Shown: positions 50,281 through 61,961, counted from the stretch's first letter. The stretch: DNA of 64,000 nucleotides from Bacillus carboniphilus (GCF_039522365.1 NZ_BAAADJ010000014.1:114010-178009), one strand, 5' to 3'. The notes: generated from the letters alone by a model not told the origin. Program-made: numbers and translations.

Positions 50281-51948
50281 TCAAACTTCCATAATAATCG
50301 GAAGAATCATTGGGCGACGCTTTGTTTTTTCGTATAGGAAAGGAGCAAGTGTATCCGTAATTTCATTTTTAATCTCAGACCATTGGCTCGTTCTTCTTTC
50401 CATCACTTTAGAAAGGTGCTTTGTAATAATTCCCTGAGCTTCATGAATGAGGTCGCCTGATTCTCTCATATAAACGAATCCACGAGAGATGATGTCAGGG
50501 CCTGCAGCAATCTTAAAGTCTTTCATGTTGATACTAACTACTACAACCACTAAACCTTCCTCAGAAAGGATTCTACGGTCTCTCAGAACGATGTTTCCAA
50601 TGTCTCCTACACCGCTACCGTCGATATAAACATTCCCTGAAGGAATCTTACCGGCTACTTGTGCTTCCTCTTGACTTAAAGCCAGAACTTCACCATTATC
50701 CATGATAAAGCAATTGTCTTCTTCAACGCCACAATCTATAGCAAGCTTTGAGTGCATACGTTGCATACGATACTCACCGTGAATTGGCATAAAGAATTTT
50801 GGTTTCATTAAGCGAAGCATTAGCTTTTGCTCTTCTTGTCCACCATGTCCAGAAGTATGGATATCATTTAATGAGCCATGAATCACTTCAGCACCGGCAC
50901 GGAATAGCATGTTAATGGTTCTGCTTACGCTAATGGTATTCCCAGGGATAGGGGAAGAAGAGAACACAACCGTATCTCCAGGGATAATCTGAATTTGACG
51001 ATGAGTCCCATTAGCAATTCTTGATAAGGCAGCCATTGGTTCTCCTTGGCTTCCTGTACATAAAATAGTTACTTGATGAGCAGGGAGACGGTTAATTTGG
51101 CTAGCTTCGATAAAGGTGTTTTTCGGGCATCTTATGTAGCCTAATTCTTGTCCAATATCAATGGCCGCTTCCATACTTCTTCCAAATACGGCAATTTTAC
51201 GTCCATTCATTACCGCGGCTTCAACAACCTGTTGAAGTCTGTGGATATTGGAAGCAAATGTAGCAAAGATAATACGTCCGTCAACTTTTCTAAAAATATC
51301 TTGGATGCTATCACCGACACGACGCTCAGACATTGTAAAGTGAGGGACTTCACTATTCGTACTATCCGATAGTAAACACAGAACGCCTTCTTTACCGATT
51401 TCAGCCATTTTCGTTAAGTTTGCAGGTTCCCCAACCGGAGTGAAGTCAAACTTAAAGTCACCTGTATGAACGATATTCCCAGGAGGTGTTTTAACTACAA
51501 TTCCGTAAGAATCTGGAATACTATGGGTAGTTCTAAAGAAAGTAACAGAGGTTTTTCTGAACTTAATAATGTCATCTTCTTGAATTTCATGTAACTTTGC
51601 ATGACGTAATAGTCCATGCTCTTCCAATTTATTACGGATTAATCCTAGAGCAAGTTTTCCGCCATAAATCGGGATATTTACTTCACGTAGTAAGTAAGGG
51701 ATTCCACCGATATGATCTTCATGTCCATGAGTGACGAAGAGACCTTTGATCTTATCAACGTTCTTCACAAGGTATGAATAGTCAGGGATTACATAATCAA
51801 TTCCTAGAAGCTCGTCTTCAGGAAATTTAATACCAGCGTCAATTAAGATAATTTCATCCTGGAATTGTACCCCATACGTATTTTTACCGATTTCACCTAG
51901 TCCACCTAGTGCAAATACTGCTGTTTGGTCATTTTTTACGAATTTCAT
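50281..51948 (-). CDS. rnjA: ribonuclease J1
   Basis: 555 residues: metallo-beta-lactamase/beta-CASP nuclease with [18 protein letters not shown] and the C-terminal HGEYRMQ, GHGGQEE segments. Essential 5'-3' exonuclease and endonuclease of mRNA decay and rRNA maturation. Starts directly after rpoY on the same transcript, as in B. subtilis. Confidence 0.97.
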   Translation of the reverse strand: MKFVKNDQTAVFALGGLGEIGKNTYGVQFQDEIILIDAGIKFPEDELLGIDYVIPDYSYLVKNVDKIKGLFVTHGHEDHIGGIPYLLREVNIPIYGGKLALGLIRNKLEEHGLLRHAKLHEIQEDDIIKFRKTSVTFFRTTHSIPDSYGIVVKTPPGNIVHTGDFKFDFTPVGEPANLTKMAEIGKEGVLCLLSDSTNSEVPHFTMSERRVGDSIQDIFRKVDGRIIFATFASNIHRLQQVVEAAVMNGRKIAVFGRSMEAAIDIGQELGYIRCPKNTFIEASQINRLPAHQVTILCTGSQGEPMAALSRIANGTHRQIQIIPGDTVVFSSSPIPGNTISVSRTINMLFRAGAEVIHGSLNDIHTSGHGGQEEQKLMLRLMKPKFFMPIHGEYRMQRMHSKLAIDCGVEEDNCFIMDNGEVLALSQEEAQVAGKIPSGNVYIDGSGVGDIGNIVLRDRRILSEEGLVVVVVSINMKDFKIAAGPDIISRGFVYMRESGDLIHEAQGIITKHLSKVMERRTSQWSEIKNEITDTLAPFLYEKTKRRPMILPIIMEV

Positions 51949-52161
51949 TTAGGCTTTCTCCAATACTTTAAAATCTTCACTTTGTTGTTCGTATTCTAGA
52001 TATGCACCGGTAGTTGGTTGTACAAACTCAATGTTGAAGTTTTTGTCATCCAAAGCAAGTCGTACTTCGCGCTCAGTTTCAGCTTCCATATACAATGTTT
52101 TTGTATGTTCACGTACAGGAACTTCTGCTTTAGATTCTTGATAGTATACTTTAAAAATCAT
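51949..52161 (-). CDS. rpoY: RNA polymerase epsilon subunit
   Basis: 70 residues, start [11 protein letters not shown], RpoY (YkzG) family. Small RNAP-associated subunit of Firmicutes. AAGGAGAGAAGATGAA before ATG 52161; the frame can be extended to 52212 but without a binding site. Coupled to rnjA with no gap. Confidence 0.94.
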   Translation of the reverse strand: MIFKVYYQESKAEVPVREHTKTLYMEAETEREVRLALDDKNFNIEFVQPTTGAYLEYEQQSEDFKVLEKA

Positions 52162-52513
52162 TTCATCTTCTCTCCTTGAATCGTTAATATATAGTTTTTT
52201 CTTAAATAGCAATTTTTAAAGAAGGCAGCACAAAACCGCCTACTGATAATAAGAATAAATCTGTGTATAGGGGCTCCTCTTGGACGGACAGGTAATACCC
52301 CAAATATAGACTTGCTATTTTTTCAAATCCTTGCTCTTTGATTTAGAAAAAATAACAAGTATGTTATACCGAATCATCCTCTGCTTTCTTCACTTTACAA
52401 AATTAAGCTCACAATAGCAAGTAACCTACACTCTAAATTTTCCAGTTTCACTGACTATTTCTATGAAGAAACGGCTTGGTATCGCTAATCCCATGAGGGA
52501 ATTGAAAAATTGT
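52162..52513. other. intergenic stretch upstream of rpoY
   Basis: About 350 bases with no supported gene. It must hold the rpoY-rnjA promoter on the minus strand, but I could not choose one with confidence. Confidence 0.5.
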
Positions 52514-52541
52514 AGAAAAAAAACCCCCCAGTAAAGGAGGT
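52514..52541 (-). terminator. terminator of the 25-residue basic peptide gene
   Basis: On the minus strand ACCTCC TTTACT GGGGGG then T8. Confidence 0.7.
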
Positions 52542-52595
52542 CTTGGATTTACCTACTTTATGAGTTATATTTTTAAAAACACGAAAGTGAAACAC

Positions 52596-52673
52596 CTAAG
52601 CCAATTGTTTCTTTTTCATGACATTTTCCCATTGTTTTTTAATTTTTTTCCGTATTCTTTTGAGCATCTTCAT
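52596..52673 (-). CDS. 25-residue strongly basic peptide
   Basis: ATG 52673 is preceded by GAGGAGGTAA, one of the best binding sites in the window, and a TATAAT (52721-52716) lies 43 bases before the start; a terminator follows about 55 bases after the stop. The peptide (starts MKMLKRIRKKIKKQW) has 11 lysine or arginine residues and would form an amphipathic helix. Too short for family assignment. Could be a regulatory or Fbp-like basic peptide, or a toxin; function unknown. Confidence 0.55.
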   Translation of the reverse strand: MKMLKRIRKKIKKQWENVMKKKQLA

Positions 52674-52841
52674 TTACCTCCTCTTTTCATGATTAAGTCG
52701 AGCTTGTTTTTCCTTATTATATGGAGACAAGCTTTAAGTTTTTCATGGGGATAGTTGGTATTTAATAAGTACACATACTGAAGGAGTTTTTTCGCTGTTT
52801 TAGTAAGAATTGTTATTTGTTGCACAAGTTATTAAACCGAA

Positions 52842-52968
52842 GTTGATTGGAGTGGAAGGTGCTTGACTCCTGCGGGAGGAAGGGACAAGGGAGACCCCGC
52901 AGGAGCGAAAGCGACGAGGAGGCTCCCGGACCGCCCGCGGAAAGCAAGCACCTGCAACGGAAATCAAC
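52842..52968 (-). repeat. 127-bp palindromic dispersed element, copy B
   Basis: Reverse-complement copy of 33087-33213 with two substitutions, one in each arm region (GCGGGC for GTGGGC, CCGCAGG for CCACAGG). Ends GTTGATT / AATCAAC. Fills the gap between the basic peptide gene and ykrA. Confidence 0.9.
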
Positions 52969-53100
52969 ACCCCTTGCCTATAGAACCAAATATTGTAAAA
53001 AGCAAACAAATTATTCTAAAATAGCCCTTTTTTGAAGAGCTTTTTAAAAACTACACAAACTATTATCAAAACAAGTGAACAGCAAAGGGAGAGACCTGAT

Positions 53101-53871
53101 ATGAGTAAAATTGTTTTTTTTGATATTGATGGAACATTGTTGAGACATGATAAAACAATTCCGGATGCAACTAAGGAAGCGATTCAACAACTAAAAAAAC
53201 AGGATGTTTATGTCGCAATAGCAACTGGACGAGCTCCTTTTATGTACGAAGATTTACGAAAAGAGCTGGAAGTTGATTCATTCGTTAGTTTTAATGGTCA
53301 ATATGTCGTTTTTGAAGGAGAGCCAATTTATAAAAATCCATTAGATCGCCTGGCAATAAAGGAACTCACACAAAAGGCAACGGATTTAGGTCACCCTCTT
53401 GTGTATCTAAACCATCAAACAATGAAAGCGAGCATACAACAGCATGATTTCATTTCAAAGGCAATGGGGAGTTTACACATGTCGCACCCCGAGAAGGATG
53501 AAGCATTTTTCTTAAATCGTGAAATATACCAGGCACTAATCTTTTGTACTGAAGAGTGGCAAAGTCAATATGCAGAAGAGTTTGAGCAACTCCACTTTAT
53601 CAGATGGCATGAACTTTCTATGGATGTTATTCCAAAGGGTGGATCCAAAGCAGAAGGAATCAAAAAAATGATAGAGAAGCTAGGATTTGATTTGAAGGAT
53701 ACCTATGCTTTTGGGGATGGGCTGAATGATATTGAAATGATTGAATCTGTTGGTGTTGGTGTGGCTATGGGGAATGCAGTAGATGAAGTAAAGCAACATG
53801 CTGATTATATAACGAAGGATGTTGATGAAGAAGGATTAGTATATGGCTTAAAAGCGGTGGGACTTCTTTAA
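53101..53871 (+). CDS. ykrA: HAD-superfamily (Cof-type) phosphatase
   Basis: 256 residues. Motif I FFDIDGTLL with the nucleophilic aspartate, motif II IATGR, motif III lysine in PKGGSKAEG, motif IV FGDGLNDIEMI. Cof-type cap. Sugar phosphate or FMN-like substrates are typical. AAAGGGAGA before ATG 53101. Position matches B. subtilis ykrA. Confidence 0.88.
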   Translation: MSKIVFFDIDGTLLRHDKTIPDATKEAIQQLKKQDVYVAIATGRAPFMYEDLRKELEVDSFVSFNGQYVVFEGEPIYKNPLDRLAIKELTQKATDLGHPLVYLNHQTMKASIQQHDFISKAMGSLHMSHPEKDEAFFLNREIYQALIFCTEEWQSQYAEEFEQLHFIRWHELSMDVIPKGGSKAEGIKKMIEKLGFDLKDTYAFGDGLNDIEMIESVGVGVAMGNAVDEVKQHADYITKDVDEEGLVYGLKAVGLL

Positions 53872-53998
53872 TAATAGGGATCTGGTGTAATTGCTGTAGT
53901 AGCAGGCTTTTTTAAAATTTCACCTGATTTGCTTCGGTTTTTTCATAAAAATAGAGGAGGGAGAGTCTCTCCTCTAACAGTTGAAACACCTTTTAAAA

Positions 53999-54193
53999 GT
54001 CTTAGGTGCGAATATCTAATTTTAGGTGCGATAATCGTTGTTTGAGTGCGAATATTTGTTAATAAGTGCAAAAATGGAGATTTGAGTGCAAATATTCATT
54101 TGAGTGCGAAAACCACCCCGATGAGTGCAATAAAATAATAATTGTGTGCGAAAATCGTAACTTGAGTGCGGCTTTCCCCCGAGCACGAGGAAC
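53999..54193 (-). repeat. nine-unit 20-bp-phased GCACTCAAAT element, copy 2
   Basis: Boxes appear as GAGTGCGAA on the plus strand with GTGC at 54006, 54026, 54046, 54066, 54086, 54104, 54125, 54146 and 54166. Read on the minus strand the steps are 20, 21, 21, 18, 20, 20, 20, 20, nearly the same as in copy 1, including the single 18-bp step before unit 5. Its left border is CGTGCTCGGGG. The 53872-54237 gap has no gene. Confidence 0.85.
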
Positions 54194-54210
54194 CCAATGT
54201 TCACCAATAC

Positions 54211-54243
54211 AAAAAAAGATAAGCTAAAATCTCTAGCTTATCT
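54211..54243 (-). terminator. terminator of def
   Basis: AGATAAGCTA / TAGCTTATCT (54217-54226, 54234-54243), T7 on the minus strand. Confidence 0.85.
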
Positions 54244-54792
54244 CTCAATAGCCACCGCATTTACAGGCACGGCATATGGATCTACTTTATTGATATGGTC
54301 ATAAAACATAATCCCGTTAAGGTGGTCAATTTCATGCTGGAATACAATTGCAACTAGCCCTTTAAGCTTTAATTGAACCTCTTCATTATCTATAGTGGTT
54401 CCTTTAACGGTAATTTTAAAATACCTAGGCACATAACCAGGTATGGCCTCGTCTACTGAAAGGCACCCCTCTCCTGTTGTTAGATACGCCCTTTGTACGG
54501 AATGACTAACGATTCGTGGATTGAACAGAGCATAGCTATACAGCTTTCCGGTTTCATCTGTGACATGAATGGCCATCATTTTTTTTGGAACATTTATTTG
54601 CGGAGCAGCTAAACCAATTCCAGGTCGAAGGTTATACTTTGTTGCCATTTCCTCATCTTGGCTATTTTGTACATACTCCATGAGACTATTTAAAATTTGT
54701 TTATCCTCATCTGAAGGAGGTAAAGAGACATCTTTAGCTCTTTTTCGTAGCGTTGGATGCCCGTCTCTAACGATATCATTCATTGTTAACAT
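54238..54792 (-). CDS. def: peptide deformylase
   Basis: 184 residues with all three motifs: GIGLAAPQ, EGCLSV and QHEIDHLNG (metal ligands Cys, His, His). Removes formyl from nascent proteins. Corresponds to B. subtilis DefB (YkrB). AGGAGTG before the ATG. Confidence 0.96.
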   Translation of the reverse strand: MLTMNDIVRDGHPTLRKRAKDVSLPPSDEDKQILNSLMEYVQNSQDEEMATKYNLRPGIGLAAPQINVPKKMMAIHVTDETGKLYSYALFNPRIVSHSVQRAYLTTGEGCLSVDEAIPGYVPRYFKITVKGTTIDNEEVQLKLKGLVAIVFQHEIDHLNGIMFYDHINKVDPYAVPVNAVAIER

Positions 54793-55059
54793 AAAAAAAC
54801 ACTCCTATAAATTGTAAACTCTATCTTTTAATAGTGTAGCAAAGATTATCTTAAAAGTAATGAGTGGGTCATCCATCTAGGACTTAGTATGCATAGTATT
54901 TAATATAGTCATAAACAAAAAACGAGCAGAATACAATAGCGACATAAAGTATTTTGTCAATTAGAAAAATTTGTTCAAAATTCATATAGGACAAGCTATT
55001 GTCAAACGGGTGAAGCAAGGATATAGTAGAACATGTCATAGTATTTGGGGGTTTGGAGA

Positions 55060-55737
55060 ATGCACAATATGTTAAAAAAAATTGGAGTAATTACTTCGCT
55101 TTCCGGGCTGTTAATATTATCGGGTTGTACAGAGAAAGTTTCACCTATTGATAATATGTATACTTCTTTGGAGGGTGTTGTCTCATCAGAGAAAGGTTAC
55201 AATGAACAGCAGGATTCCTTGAGAGATTTAGAAAAAAGAGAACATGAACTGTATGAACAAATCATCGGTTTAAGTATGAACGAATTTGACGAGATTGTTA
55301 GTTTGTCACAAGAGGCACTTTCTCTTGTAGAAGAAAGAGAAAGTAAAATTGAACTTGAACGCCAGAGTATGATTGAATCCGAAGAAAAATTTAATGAAGT
55401 ACAAGATATTGTGGCAACGATTGAAGACGAAGAATTAAAAAAAGAGGCTGAGGCCCTGATTGAAACAATGAATAGTCGTTATGAAGCCCATAAAGAGCTG
55501 TATGATGCATATGTAAAAGGTATCCAATTAGATAAGGATCTATACACCTTACTACAGGATGAAAACCTAACATTAGAACAGTTACAATCAAAAATTACCG
55601 AAATCAATGAGGCTTACGAAATTGTTCTGGCATCTAATGAAAGCTTCAATAAAATTACGGAAGAGTATAATAACGCAAAGAAAGAATTTTACGAATCTGC
55701 TGGGATGGAAGTTACTGTAACAGCCGATCAATCATAA
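55060..55737 (+). CDS. ykyA: YkyA-like lipoprotein
   Basis: About 225 residues. Signal peptide with lipobox LILSGC, then a long, acidic coiled-coil-rich helical domain (putative cell-wall-binding lipoprotein, YkyA family). GGGGG about eight bases before ATG 55060; ATG 55069 is an alternative. Same place as in B. subtilis, before pdhA. Function unknown. Confidence 0.85.
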   Translation: MHNMLKKIGVITSLSGLLILSGCTEKVSPIDNMYTSLEGVVSSEKGYNEQQDSLRDLEKREHELYEQIIGLSMNEFDEIVSLSQEALSLVEERESKIELERQSMIESEEKFNEVQDIVATIEDEELKKEAEALIETMNSRYEAHKELYDAYVKGIQLDKDLYTLLQDENLTLEQLQSKITEINEAYEIVLASNESFNKITEEYNNAKKEFYESAGMEVTVTADQS

Positions 55738-55742
55738 GCAAA

Positions 55743-55779
55743 AAGACAAAGCTGAGAAACTTAGCTTTGTCTTTTTTTG
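55743..55779 (+). terminator. terminator of ykyA
   Basis: AAAGACAAAGCTGAG AAA CTTAGCTTTGTCTTT then T4. Confidence 0.9.
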
Positions 55780-55868
55780 TTGTTTTAATAAAAGATTCTT
55801 TCATCCAGAATTCGGTTTAAAATGAGTGGTTTTGAGGAAACATGCAAATATAATAGCATATTTGTGTT

Positions 55869-55921
55869 TACTGTATTATAAAACAGGTGTGAAAAATAGT
55901 AGACTGTCTTATAATACAGTA
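55869..55921. repeat. 13-bp inverted repeat upstream of pdhA
   Basis: TACTGTATTATAA (55869-55881) and TTATAATACAGTA (55909-55921) are perfect inverted arms 27 bp apart. The right arm contains TATAAT. Lies in the 456-base gap before pdhA; candidate operator. Confidence 0.7.
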
Positions 55922-56004
55922 TGCGAATTTTCGTTGATACAGTTTAATTTTACACCCTTTTTGTTTCACTACATATGATTTTATAAAGGTTAAAGTTAAA
56001 GTGA

Positions 56005-56041
56005 TTGACGTAAGGAAAACGGTTAATGTAAACTAAACATC
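56005..56041 (+). promoter_or_regulatory. sigma-A promoter candidate for pdhABCD
   Basis: TTGACG (56005-56010), 18-bp spacer, TAAACT (56029-56034). The start would be near 56041, leaving a 150-base leader. Confidence 0.55.
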
Positions 56042-56169
56042 GAGTACATTATTGTATTATTAAAATCTCTCTAAAACACTAGTACAGTTTTTTGAGGTTT
56101 TGTTTAATAGTTTTAGTAAACTCACTAGGACTTATGGGTACCCTATTGATGTTAAATGAAAATTTCTAA

Positions 56170-57306
<1,137 letters not shown>

Positions 57307-57309
57307 ACA

Positions 57310-58287
57310 ATGGCGCAGATGACAATGATTCAAGCAATCACGGATGCGTTGCGCACCGAGTTAAAGAACGATGAAAACGTTCTTGTCTTCGGGGAAGACG
57401 TTGGTGTTAACGGTGGGGTGTTCCGTGCTACTGAAGGCTTACAAAAAGAATTTGGAGAGGACCGAGTATTTGATACTCCACTAGCTGAGTCTGGTATTGG
57501 TGGTTTAGCTGTTGGTTTATCTTTACAAGGATTTCGTCCAGTCCCTGAAATTCAATTTTTTGGATTTGTATATGAAGTATTAGATTCTGTTTCTGGACAA
57601 CTTGCTCGTATGCGTTACCGTTCTGGAGGTCGCTACAATGCACCAGTTACGATTCGATCTCCATTTGGTGGAGGGGTTCATACTCCAGAACTACATGCGG
57701 ATAGCTTAGAAGGTATCGTGGCTCAACAACCAGGTCTGAAAGTGGTTATTCCTTCAACTCCTTATGATGCAAAAGGTTTGTTAATTTCTGCAATTCGTGA
57801 TAACGACCCAGTTATTTTCTTAGAGCACATGAAATTATACCGCTCTTTCCGTCAAGAAGTACCAGAGGAAGAGTATACGATTCCACTTGGAAAAGCGGAT
57901 GTAAAGCGTGAAGGTAAAGACCTTTCCATTATTACTTATGGAGCAATGGTTCAAGAATCATTAAAAGCGGCTGATGAACTTGAAAAAGAAGGATATTCAG
58001 TTGAAGTGGTTGACTTAAGAACGGTTAGCCCAATCGATATTGAAACGATTATTGCATCTGTTGAAAAAACAAATCGCGCTATTGTGGTCCAAGAGGCTCA
58101 AAAGCAAGCGGGTGTAGGAGCCAATGTAGTGGCTGAAATTAATGATCGTGCAATTCTTAGCTTAGAAGCACCAGTGCTACGTGTAGCAGTACCAGATACA
58201 GTTTTCCCATTCTCACAAGCAGAATCTGTATGGCTTCCTAACTATAAAGACGTAATTGAAACAGCTAAAAAAGTACTTGAGTTTTAA
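57310..58287 (+). CDS. pdhB: pyruvate dehydrogenase E1 beta subunit
   Basis: 325 residues, transketolase-like E1 beta: [37 protein letters not shown]. Begins three bases after pdhA. Partner of PdhA in the E1 heterotetramer. Confidence 0.96.
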   Translation: MAQMTMIQAITDALRTELKNDENVLVFGEDVGVNGGVFRATEGLQKEFGEDRVFDTPLAESGIGGLAVGLSLQGFRPVPEIQFFGFVYEVLDSVSGQLARMRYRSGGRYNAPVTIRSPFGGGVHTPELHADSLEGIVAQQPGLKVVIPSTPYDAKGLLISAIRDNDPVIFLEHMKLYRSFRQEVPEEEYTIPLGKADVKREGKDLSIITYGAMVQESLKAADELEKEGYSVEVVDLRTVSPIDIETIIASVEKTNRAIVVQEAQKQAGVGANVVAEINDRAILSLEAPVLRVAVPDTVFPFSQAESVWLPNYKDVIETAKKVLEF

Positions 58288-58370
58288 TTTAAGGTAGGTT
58301 GATTGGTGTTCCTTTCAACCTCCATTCGTGTAAAAGACTAAACATGCACCTTTAAAGGAGGTAGAACCAA

Positions 58371-59681
58371 TTGGCATTTGAATTTAAACTGCCAGATATC
58401 GGTGAAGGTATTCATGAAGGTGAAATCGTAAAATGGTTCGTAAAGCCAGGAGAAGAAGTTAAAGAGGACGATGTGCTTTGTGAAGTACAAAACGATAAAG
58501 CCGTAGTTGAGATCCCATCACCTGTAACTGGTAAAGTAGTAGATGTTAAGGTAGGCGAAGGTGAAACGGCAATCGTTGGAGATGTTCTTATCACTTTCGA
58601 TGCACCTGGATATGAAGATTTACAATTTAAGGGCAGTGACGAAGAAAAGAAAGAAGAGCCAAAGGAAGAACCAAAAGAAGAAGCAAAGCCAGCGGAAACA
58701 AAAGCTGCTGAAACGACTGAAAAGGCACCTTCTACAGAAGAGGTAGATCCATCGCAACGTGTGATCGCAATGCCTTCTGTTCGTAAGTTTGCTCGTGAAA
58801 AGGGTATTGATATTCGTCAAGTATCCGGTTCTGGTAAGAATGGACGTGTATTAAAAGAAGATATTGAAGGATTTGTTCCGGGTGGAGCGAAGCCTGCTGA
58901 CGCACCTGCAGCGGAAGCGAAGGAAGAAGCAAAAGCAGAAACAACAACTGCTGCAGCACCACAAATTCCAGAAGGTGCATTCCCTGAAACTCGTGAGAAG
59001 ATGAGCGGAATTCGTAAGGCTATTGCAAAAGCAATGGTTAATTCTAAGCACACAGCTCCTCATGTTACGTTGATGGATGAAGTGGATGTAACAAAGCTTG
59101 TTGCTCACCGTAAGAAATTCAAGCAAGTTGCCGCTGATAAAGGCGTGAAGCTTACATTCTTACCTTATGTAGTGAAAGCATTAGTTAGCGCATTAAGAGA
59201 GTTCCCAGCGCTAAATACATCAATCGATGACGAAACAAGTGAAATTATTCATAAACACTACTATAATATAGGTATTGCTGCGGACACTGATAAAGGATTA
59301 TTAGTTCCAGTAGTGAAAAATGCAGATCGTAAATCAATGTTCACTATCTCAAACGATATTAGTGATTTGGCTACAAAAGCAAGAGATGGCAAGCTGTCTC
59401 CTGATGAGATGAAGGGTGCTTCTTGCACAATTACTAACATCGGTTCTGCTGGTGGTCAATGGTTTACACCTGTAATCAATCATCCTGAGGTAGCAATTCT
59501 TGGTATTGGCCGAATTGCTGAAAAGCCGGTCGTTCGCGACGGTGAAATCGTAGCTGCTCCTGTTTTAGCACTTTCATTAAGCTTCGATCACCGTATGATA
59601 GATGGTGCAACTGCTCAAAATGCATTGAACCAAATCAAGCGATTACTCAGCGACCCAGAACTATTGTTAATGGAGGCGTAA
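58371..59681 (+). CDS. pdhC: dihydrolipoamide acetyltransferase (E2)
   Basis: 436 residues: one lipoyl domain with lipoyl lysine K43 (QNDKAVVE), an Ala/Pro/Glu/Lys linker, a peripheral-subunit-binding domain ([17 protein letters not shown]), a second linker and the catalytic domain with [13 protein letters not shown] start with AAAGGAGG. Core of the complex. Confidence 0.96.
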   Translation: MAFEFKLPDIGEGIHEGEIVKWFVKPGEEVKEDDVLCEVQNDKAVVEIPSPVTGKVVDVKVGEGETAIVGDVLITFDAPGYEDLQFKGSDEEKKEEPKEEPKEEAKPAETKAAETTEKAPSTEEVDPSQRVIAMPSVRKFAREKGIDIRQVSGSGKNGRVLKEDIEGFVPGGAKPADAPAAEAKEEAKAETTTAAAPQIPEGAFPETREKMSGIRKAIAKAMVNSKHTAPHVTLMDEVDVTKLVAHRKKFKQVAADKGVKLTFLPYVVKALVSALREFPALNTSIDDETSEIIHKHYYNIGIAADTDKGLLVPVVKNADRKSMFTISNDISDLATKARDGKLSPDEMKGASCTITNIGSAGGQWFTPVINHPEVAILGIGRIAEKPVVRDGEIVAAPVLALSLSFDHRMIDGATAQNALNQIKRLLSDPELLLMEA

Positions 59682-59684
59682 TTC

Positions 59685-61094
59685 ATGGTAGTAGGAGATT
59701 TTCCAATTGAAACAGACACACTCGTCATCGGTGCCGGTCCTGGTGGATATGTAGCAGCTATCCGTGCTGCACAGCTTGGACAAAAAGTAACCATCGTAGA
59801 AAAAGCAACAGTAGGTGGCGTTTGCTTAAACGTAGGTTGTATACCTTCTAAGGCTCTAATTTCAGCTGGACACCGCTTTGAAGATGCAAAACATGCTGAT
59901 GTAATGGGGATTAAAGCGGAAAACGTTACAGTTGATTTTTCAAAAGTTCAAGAGTTTAAAAATGGTGTTGTTAAGAAGTTAACTGGCGGTGTAGAAGGAC
60001 TTCTTAAAGGAAATAAAGTAGACATCGTAAACGGTGAAGCTTATTTCGTAGATGCTAATACAATTCGTGTAATGGATGAAAATTCAGCTCAAACATATAA
60101 ATTTAAAAATGCTATTATTGCAACTGGCTCAAGACCAATTGAGTTAAAAACGTTTAAGTATTCAAAACGTGTTATTGACTCAACAGGTGCTCTAAACTTA
60201 ACTGAAATCCCTAAAAAGATGGTTGTCATTGGCGGGGGAGTTATTGGAGTGGAGTTAGGAACTGCTTATGCTAACTTCGGAACAGAAGTAACAATCCTTG
60301 AAGGTGGAGACGATATCCTACCTGGTACTGAAAAGCAAATGACAACTCTAGTTAAGAAAAACTTGAAGAAAAAAGGCGCAACAGTTGTTACAAAAGCAAT
60401 GGCAAAAGGCGTTGAAGAAACAGATAACGGTGTTGTCGTAACTTATGAAACTAAAGGTGAAGAGCAAAAGATCGAAGCAGATTACGTTCTAGTTTCTGTT
60501 GGTCGTAAGCCAAACACAGATGAGTTAGGTTTAGAACAAGTAGGAATCGAACTGACTGAACGTGGTTTGATTAAAGTTGACAAACAATGTCGTACAAATG
60601 TAAGCAGTATTTATGCAATTGGAGACGTTGTTGAAGGTCCACAACTTGCTCATAAAGCTTCTTACGAGGGGAAAATTGCGGCAGAAGCAATCGCAGGGGA
60701 AGCATCAGTAGTGGATTACTTAGCAATCCCAGCTGTTGTATTCTCTGAACCGGAAATTGCTACTGTTGGTTATAATGAAGCACAAGCTAAAGAAGCTGGA
60801 CTTGACGTTTCAGCGGCAAAATTCCCATTTGCAGCGAACGGTCGAGCACTAGCTTTAAATAATGCTGATGGATTCGTTAAACTTGTTACTCGTAAAGAAG
60901 ATGGTCTAGTTGTAGGTGCACAAATTGCAGGACCAAGTGCATCTGATATGATCGCTGAACTTGGTTTAGCAATTGAAGCTGGTATGACTGCAGAAGATAT
61001 TGCTATGACAATTCATGCGCATCCAACATTAGGTGAAATTACAATGGAAGCTGCTGAAGTAGCCCTAGGAACACCAATCCATATTGTAAAATAA
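59685..61094 (+). CDS. pdhD: dihydrolipoamide dehydrogenase (E3)
   Basis: 469 residues: FAD motif GAGPGGY, redox disulfide C47-C52 ([14 protein letters not shown]), NAD motif [10 protein letters not shown], and the C-terminal HAHPTLGE with the catalytic histidine. Three bases after pdhC; followed by a terminator. Confidence 0.97.
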   Translation: MVVGDFPIETDTLVIGAGPGGYVAAIRAAQLGQKVTIVEKATVGGVCLNVGCIPSKALISAGHRFEDAKHADVMGIKAENVTVDFSKVQEFKNGVVKKLTGGVEGLLKGNKVDIVNGEAYFVDANTIRVMDENSAQTYKFKNAIIATGSRPIELKTFKYSKRVIDSTGALNLTEIPKKMVVIGGGVIGVELGTAYANFGTEVTILEGGDDILPGTEKQMTTLVKKNLKKKGATVVTKAMAKGVEETDNGVVVTYETKGEEQKIEADYVLVSVGRKPNTDELGLEQVGIELTERGLIKVDKQCRTNVSSIYAIGDVVEGPQLAHKASYEGKIAAEAIAGEASVVDYLAIPAVVFSEPEIATVGYNEAQAKEAGLDVSAAKFPFAANGRALALNNADGFVKLVTRKEDGLVVGAQIAGPSASDMIAELGLAIEAGMTAEDIAMTIHAHPTLGEITMEAAEVALGTPIHIVK

Positions 61095-61098
61095 AACA

Positions 61099-61131
61099 AA
61101 AGAACTCCGACAATAGTCGGAGTTCTTTTTA
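61099..61131. terminator. terminator of pdhABCD
   Basis: AGAACTCCGAC AATA GTCGGAGTTCT (61101-61126) with A4 and T5 on either side; may also serve slp. Confidence 0.92.
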
Positions 61132-61157
61132 GGTAGTAAGCAATCGATACCAAGACT

Positions 61158-61523
61158 CTAGTTAGATGAAAGCAATAAAAGAATGGGGTCCACAATTTCC
61201 TCTTTTGATAAAGCTCCTTCAATAGAAAAAATCACTTCGTTTTTGTTCACAATCATTAAGGCAGGAAACTTGTCAACCTGGAGGTTCTTATTAAGTTTAT
61301 GAACGTCGTTGGGTGTGACTACTTTCATTTTACTTACAAGTGTTGGGTATGTTTTTCTTAATTCTAAAATAGCATCATAATAAGAGATTTCTTTTTCATA
61401 ATGTCCATCATCAGTAAAGAAAACAAGATTAGTACCTTGATCATCAATAATTGGATTGTGTTCATTCGAACAAGAAGTGAACAAAAGGGAAACAAAAAAC
61501 AATAGTAGGTAATTTTTCTTCAT
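61158..61523 (-). CDS. slp: small lipoprotein Slp-like
   Basis: 121 residues. Lipobox LFTSC predicts a lipoprotein. The remainder looks like a thioredoxin fold without CxxC (VFFTDDGH, KFPALMIVNKNEVIFSIEG). Position after pdhD matches B. subtilis slp, a peptidoglycan-associated lipoprotein. ATG 61523 with GGTGAG just upstream. Confidence 0.75.
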   Translation of the reverse strand: MKKNYLLLFFVSLLFTSCSNEHNPIIDDQGTNLVFFTDDGHYEKEISYYDAILELRKTYPTLVSKMKVVTPNDVHKLNKNLQVDKFPALMIVNKNEVIFSIEGALSKEEIVDPILLLLSSN

Positions 61524-61670
61524 ACACTCACCGCACAAGAAGAATGTTTGGAATTTTCAAATCTAGTGTAGCATACTGCTCAGGACATTTTCCCTATGTC
61601 ACTGTAATGTTACAGAAATGATATATCTGATATCGCCTTGTATTATTATTTTATCCGTAGAAAGGGAATG

Positions 61671-61961
61671 ATGGAAATAAATAAAGGAGATACCGTAGAA
61701 AAGAGTGATGGCATGAAAAGTTATGTGGCAGTATTACTTCAAATGATGGTGTGGAGTGGCTATAGTTTAGCTGAATGGCTTTCTTCTCGTGATCATTGGG
61801 AATACAATGTAGCGATGTTTGTTATTTTCGTCTTTTTAGCTTTTAGACTGGCGAAGTATATTGTGAAATCTACAAAGGCTTCATTTTTCATTACTGTTGG
61901 GACCTTGTCCATCTATTATCTCATTCATTGGGGGCTTCCTTCTTTTACTACAGGTATATAA
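61671..61961 (+). CDS. small membrane protein, unknown function
   Basis: About 96 residues, three hydrophobic stretches (VAVLLQMMVWSGYSLAEWL, VAMFVIFVFLAFRLAKYIV, FFITVGTLSIYYLIHW). Starts at 61668/61671 (GAAAGGGA close by) or 61713 are possible. No family recognised. Terminator follows. Confidence 0.65.
   Translation: MEINKGDTVEKSDGMKSYVAVLLQMMVWSGYSLAEWLSSRDHWEYNVAMFVIFVFLAFRLAKYIVKSTKASFFITVGTLSIYYLIHWGLPSFTTGI

Noticed and set aside
52560..52754. 64-codon plus-strand frame rich in Phe and Leu
   Set aside because: No binding site; it is the antisense of the basic 25-residue peptide gene, whose Lys codons read as Phe/Leu on this strand.
53872..53998. Hairpin AGAGGAG...CTCCTCT after ykrA as terminator
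   Set aside because: No T run follows; pairing is ambiguous, so it is left unannotated.
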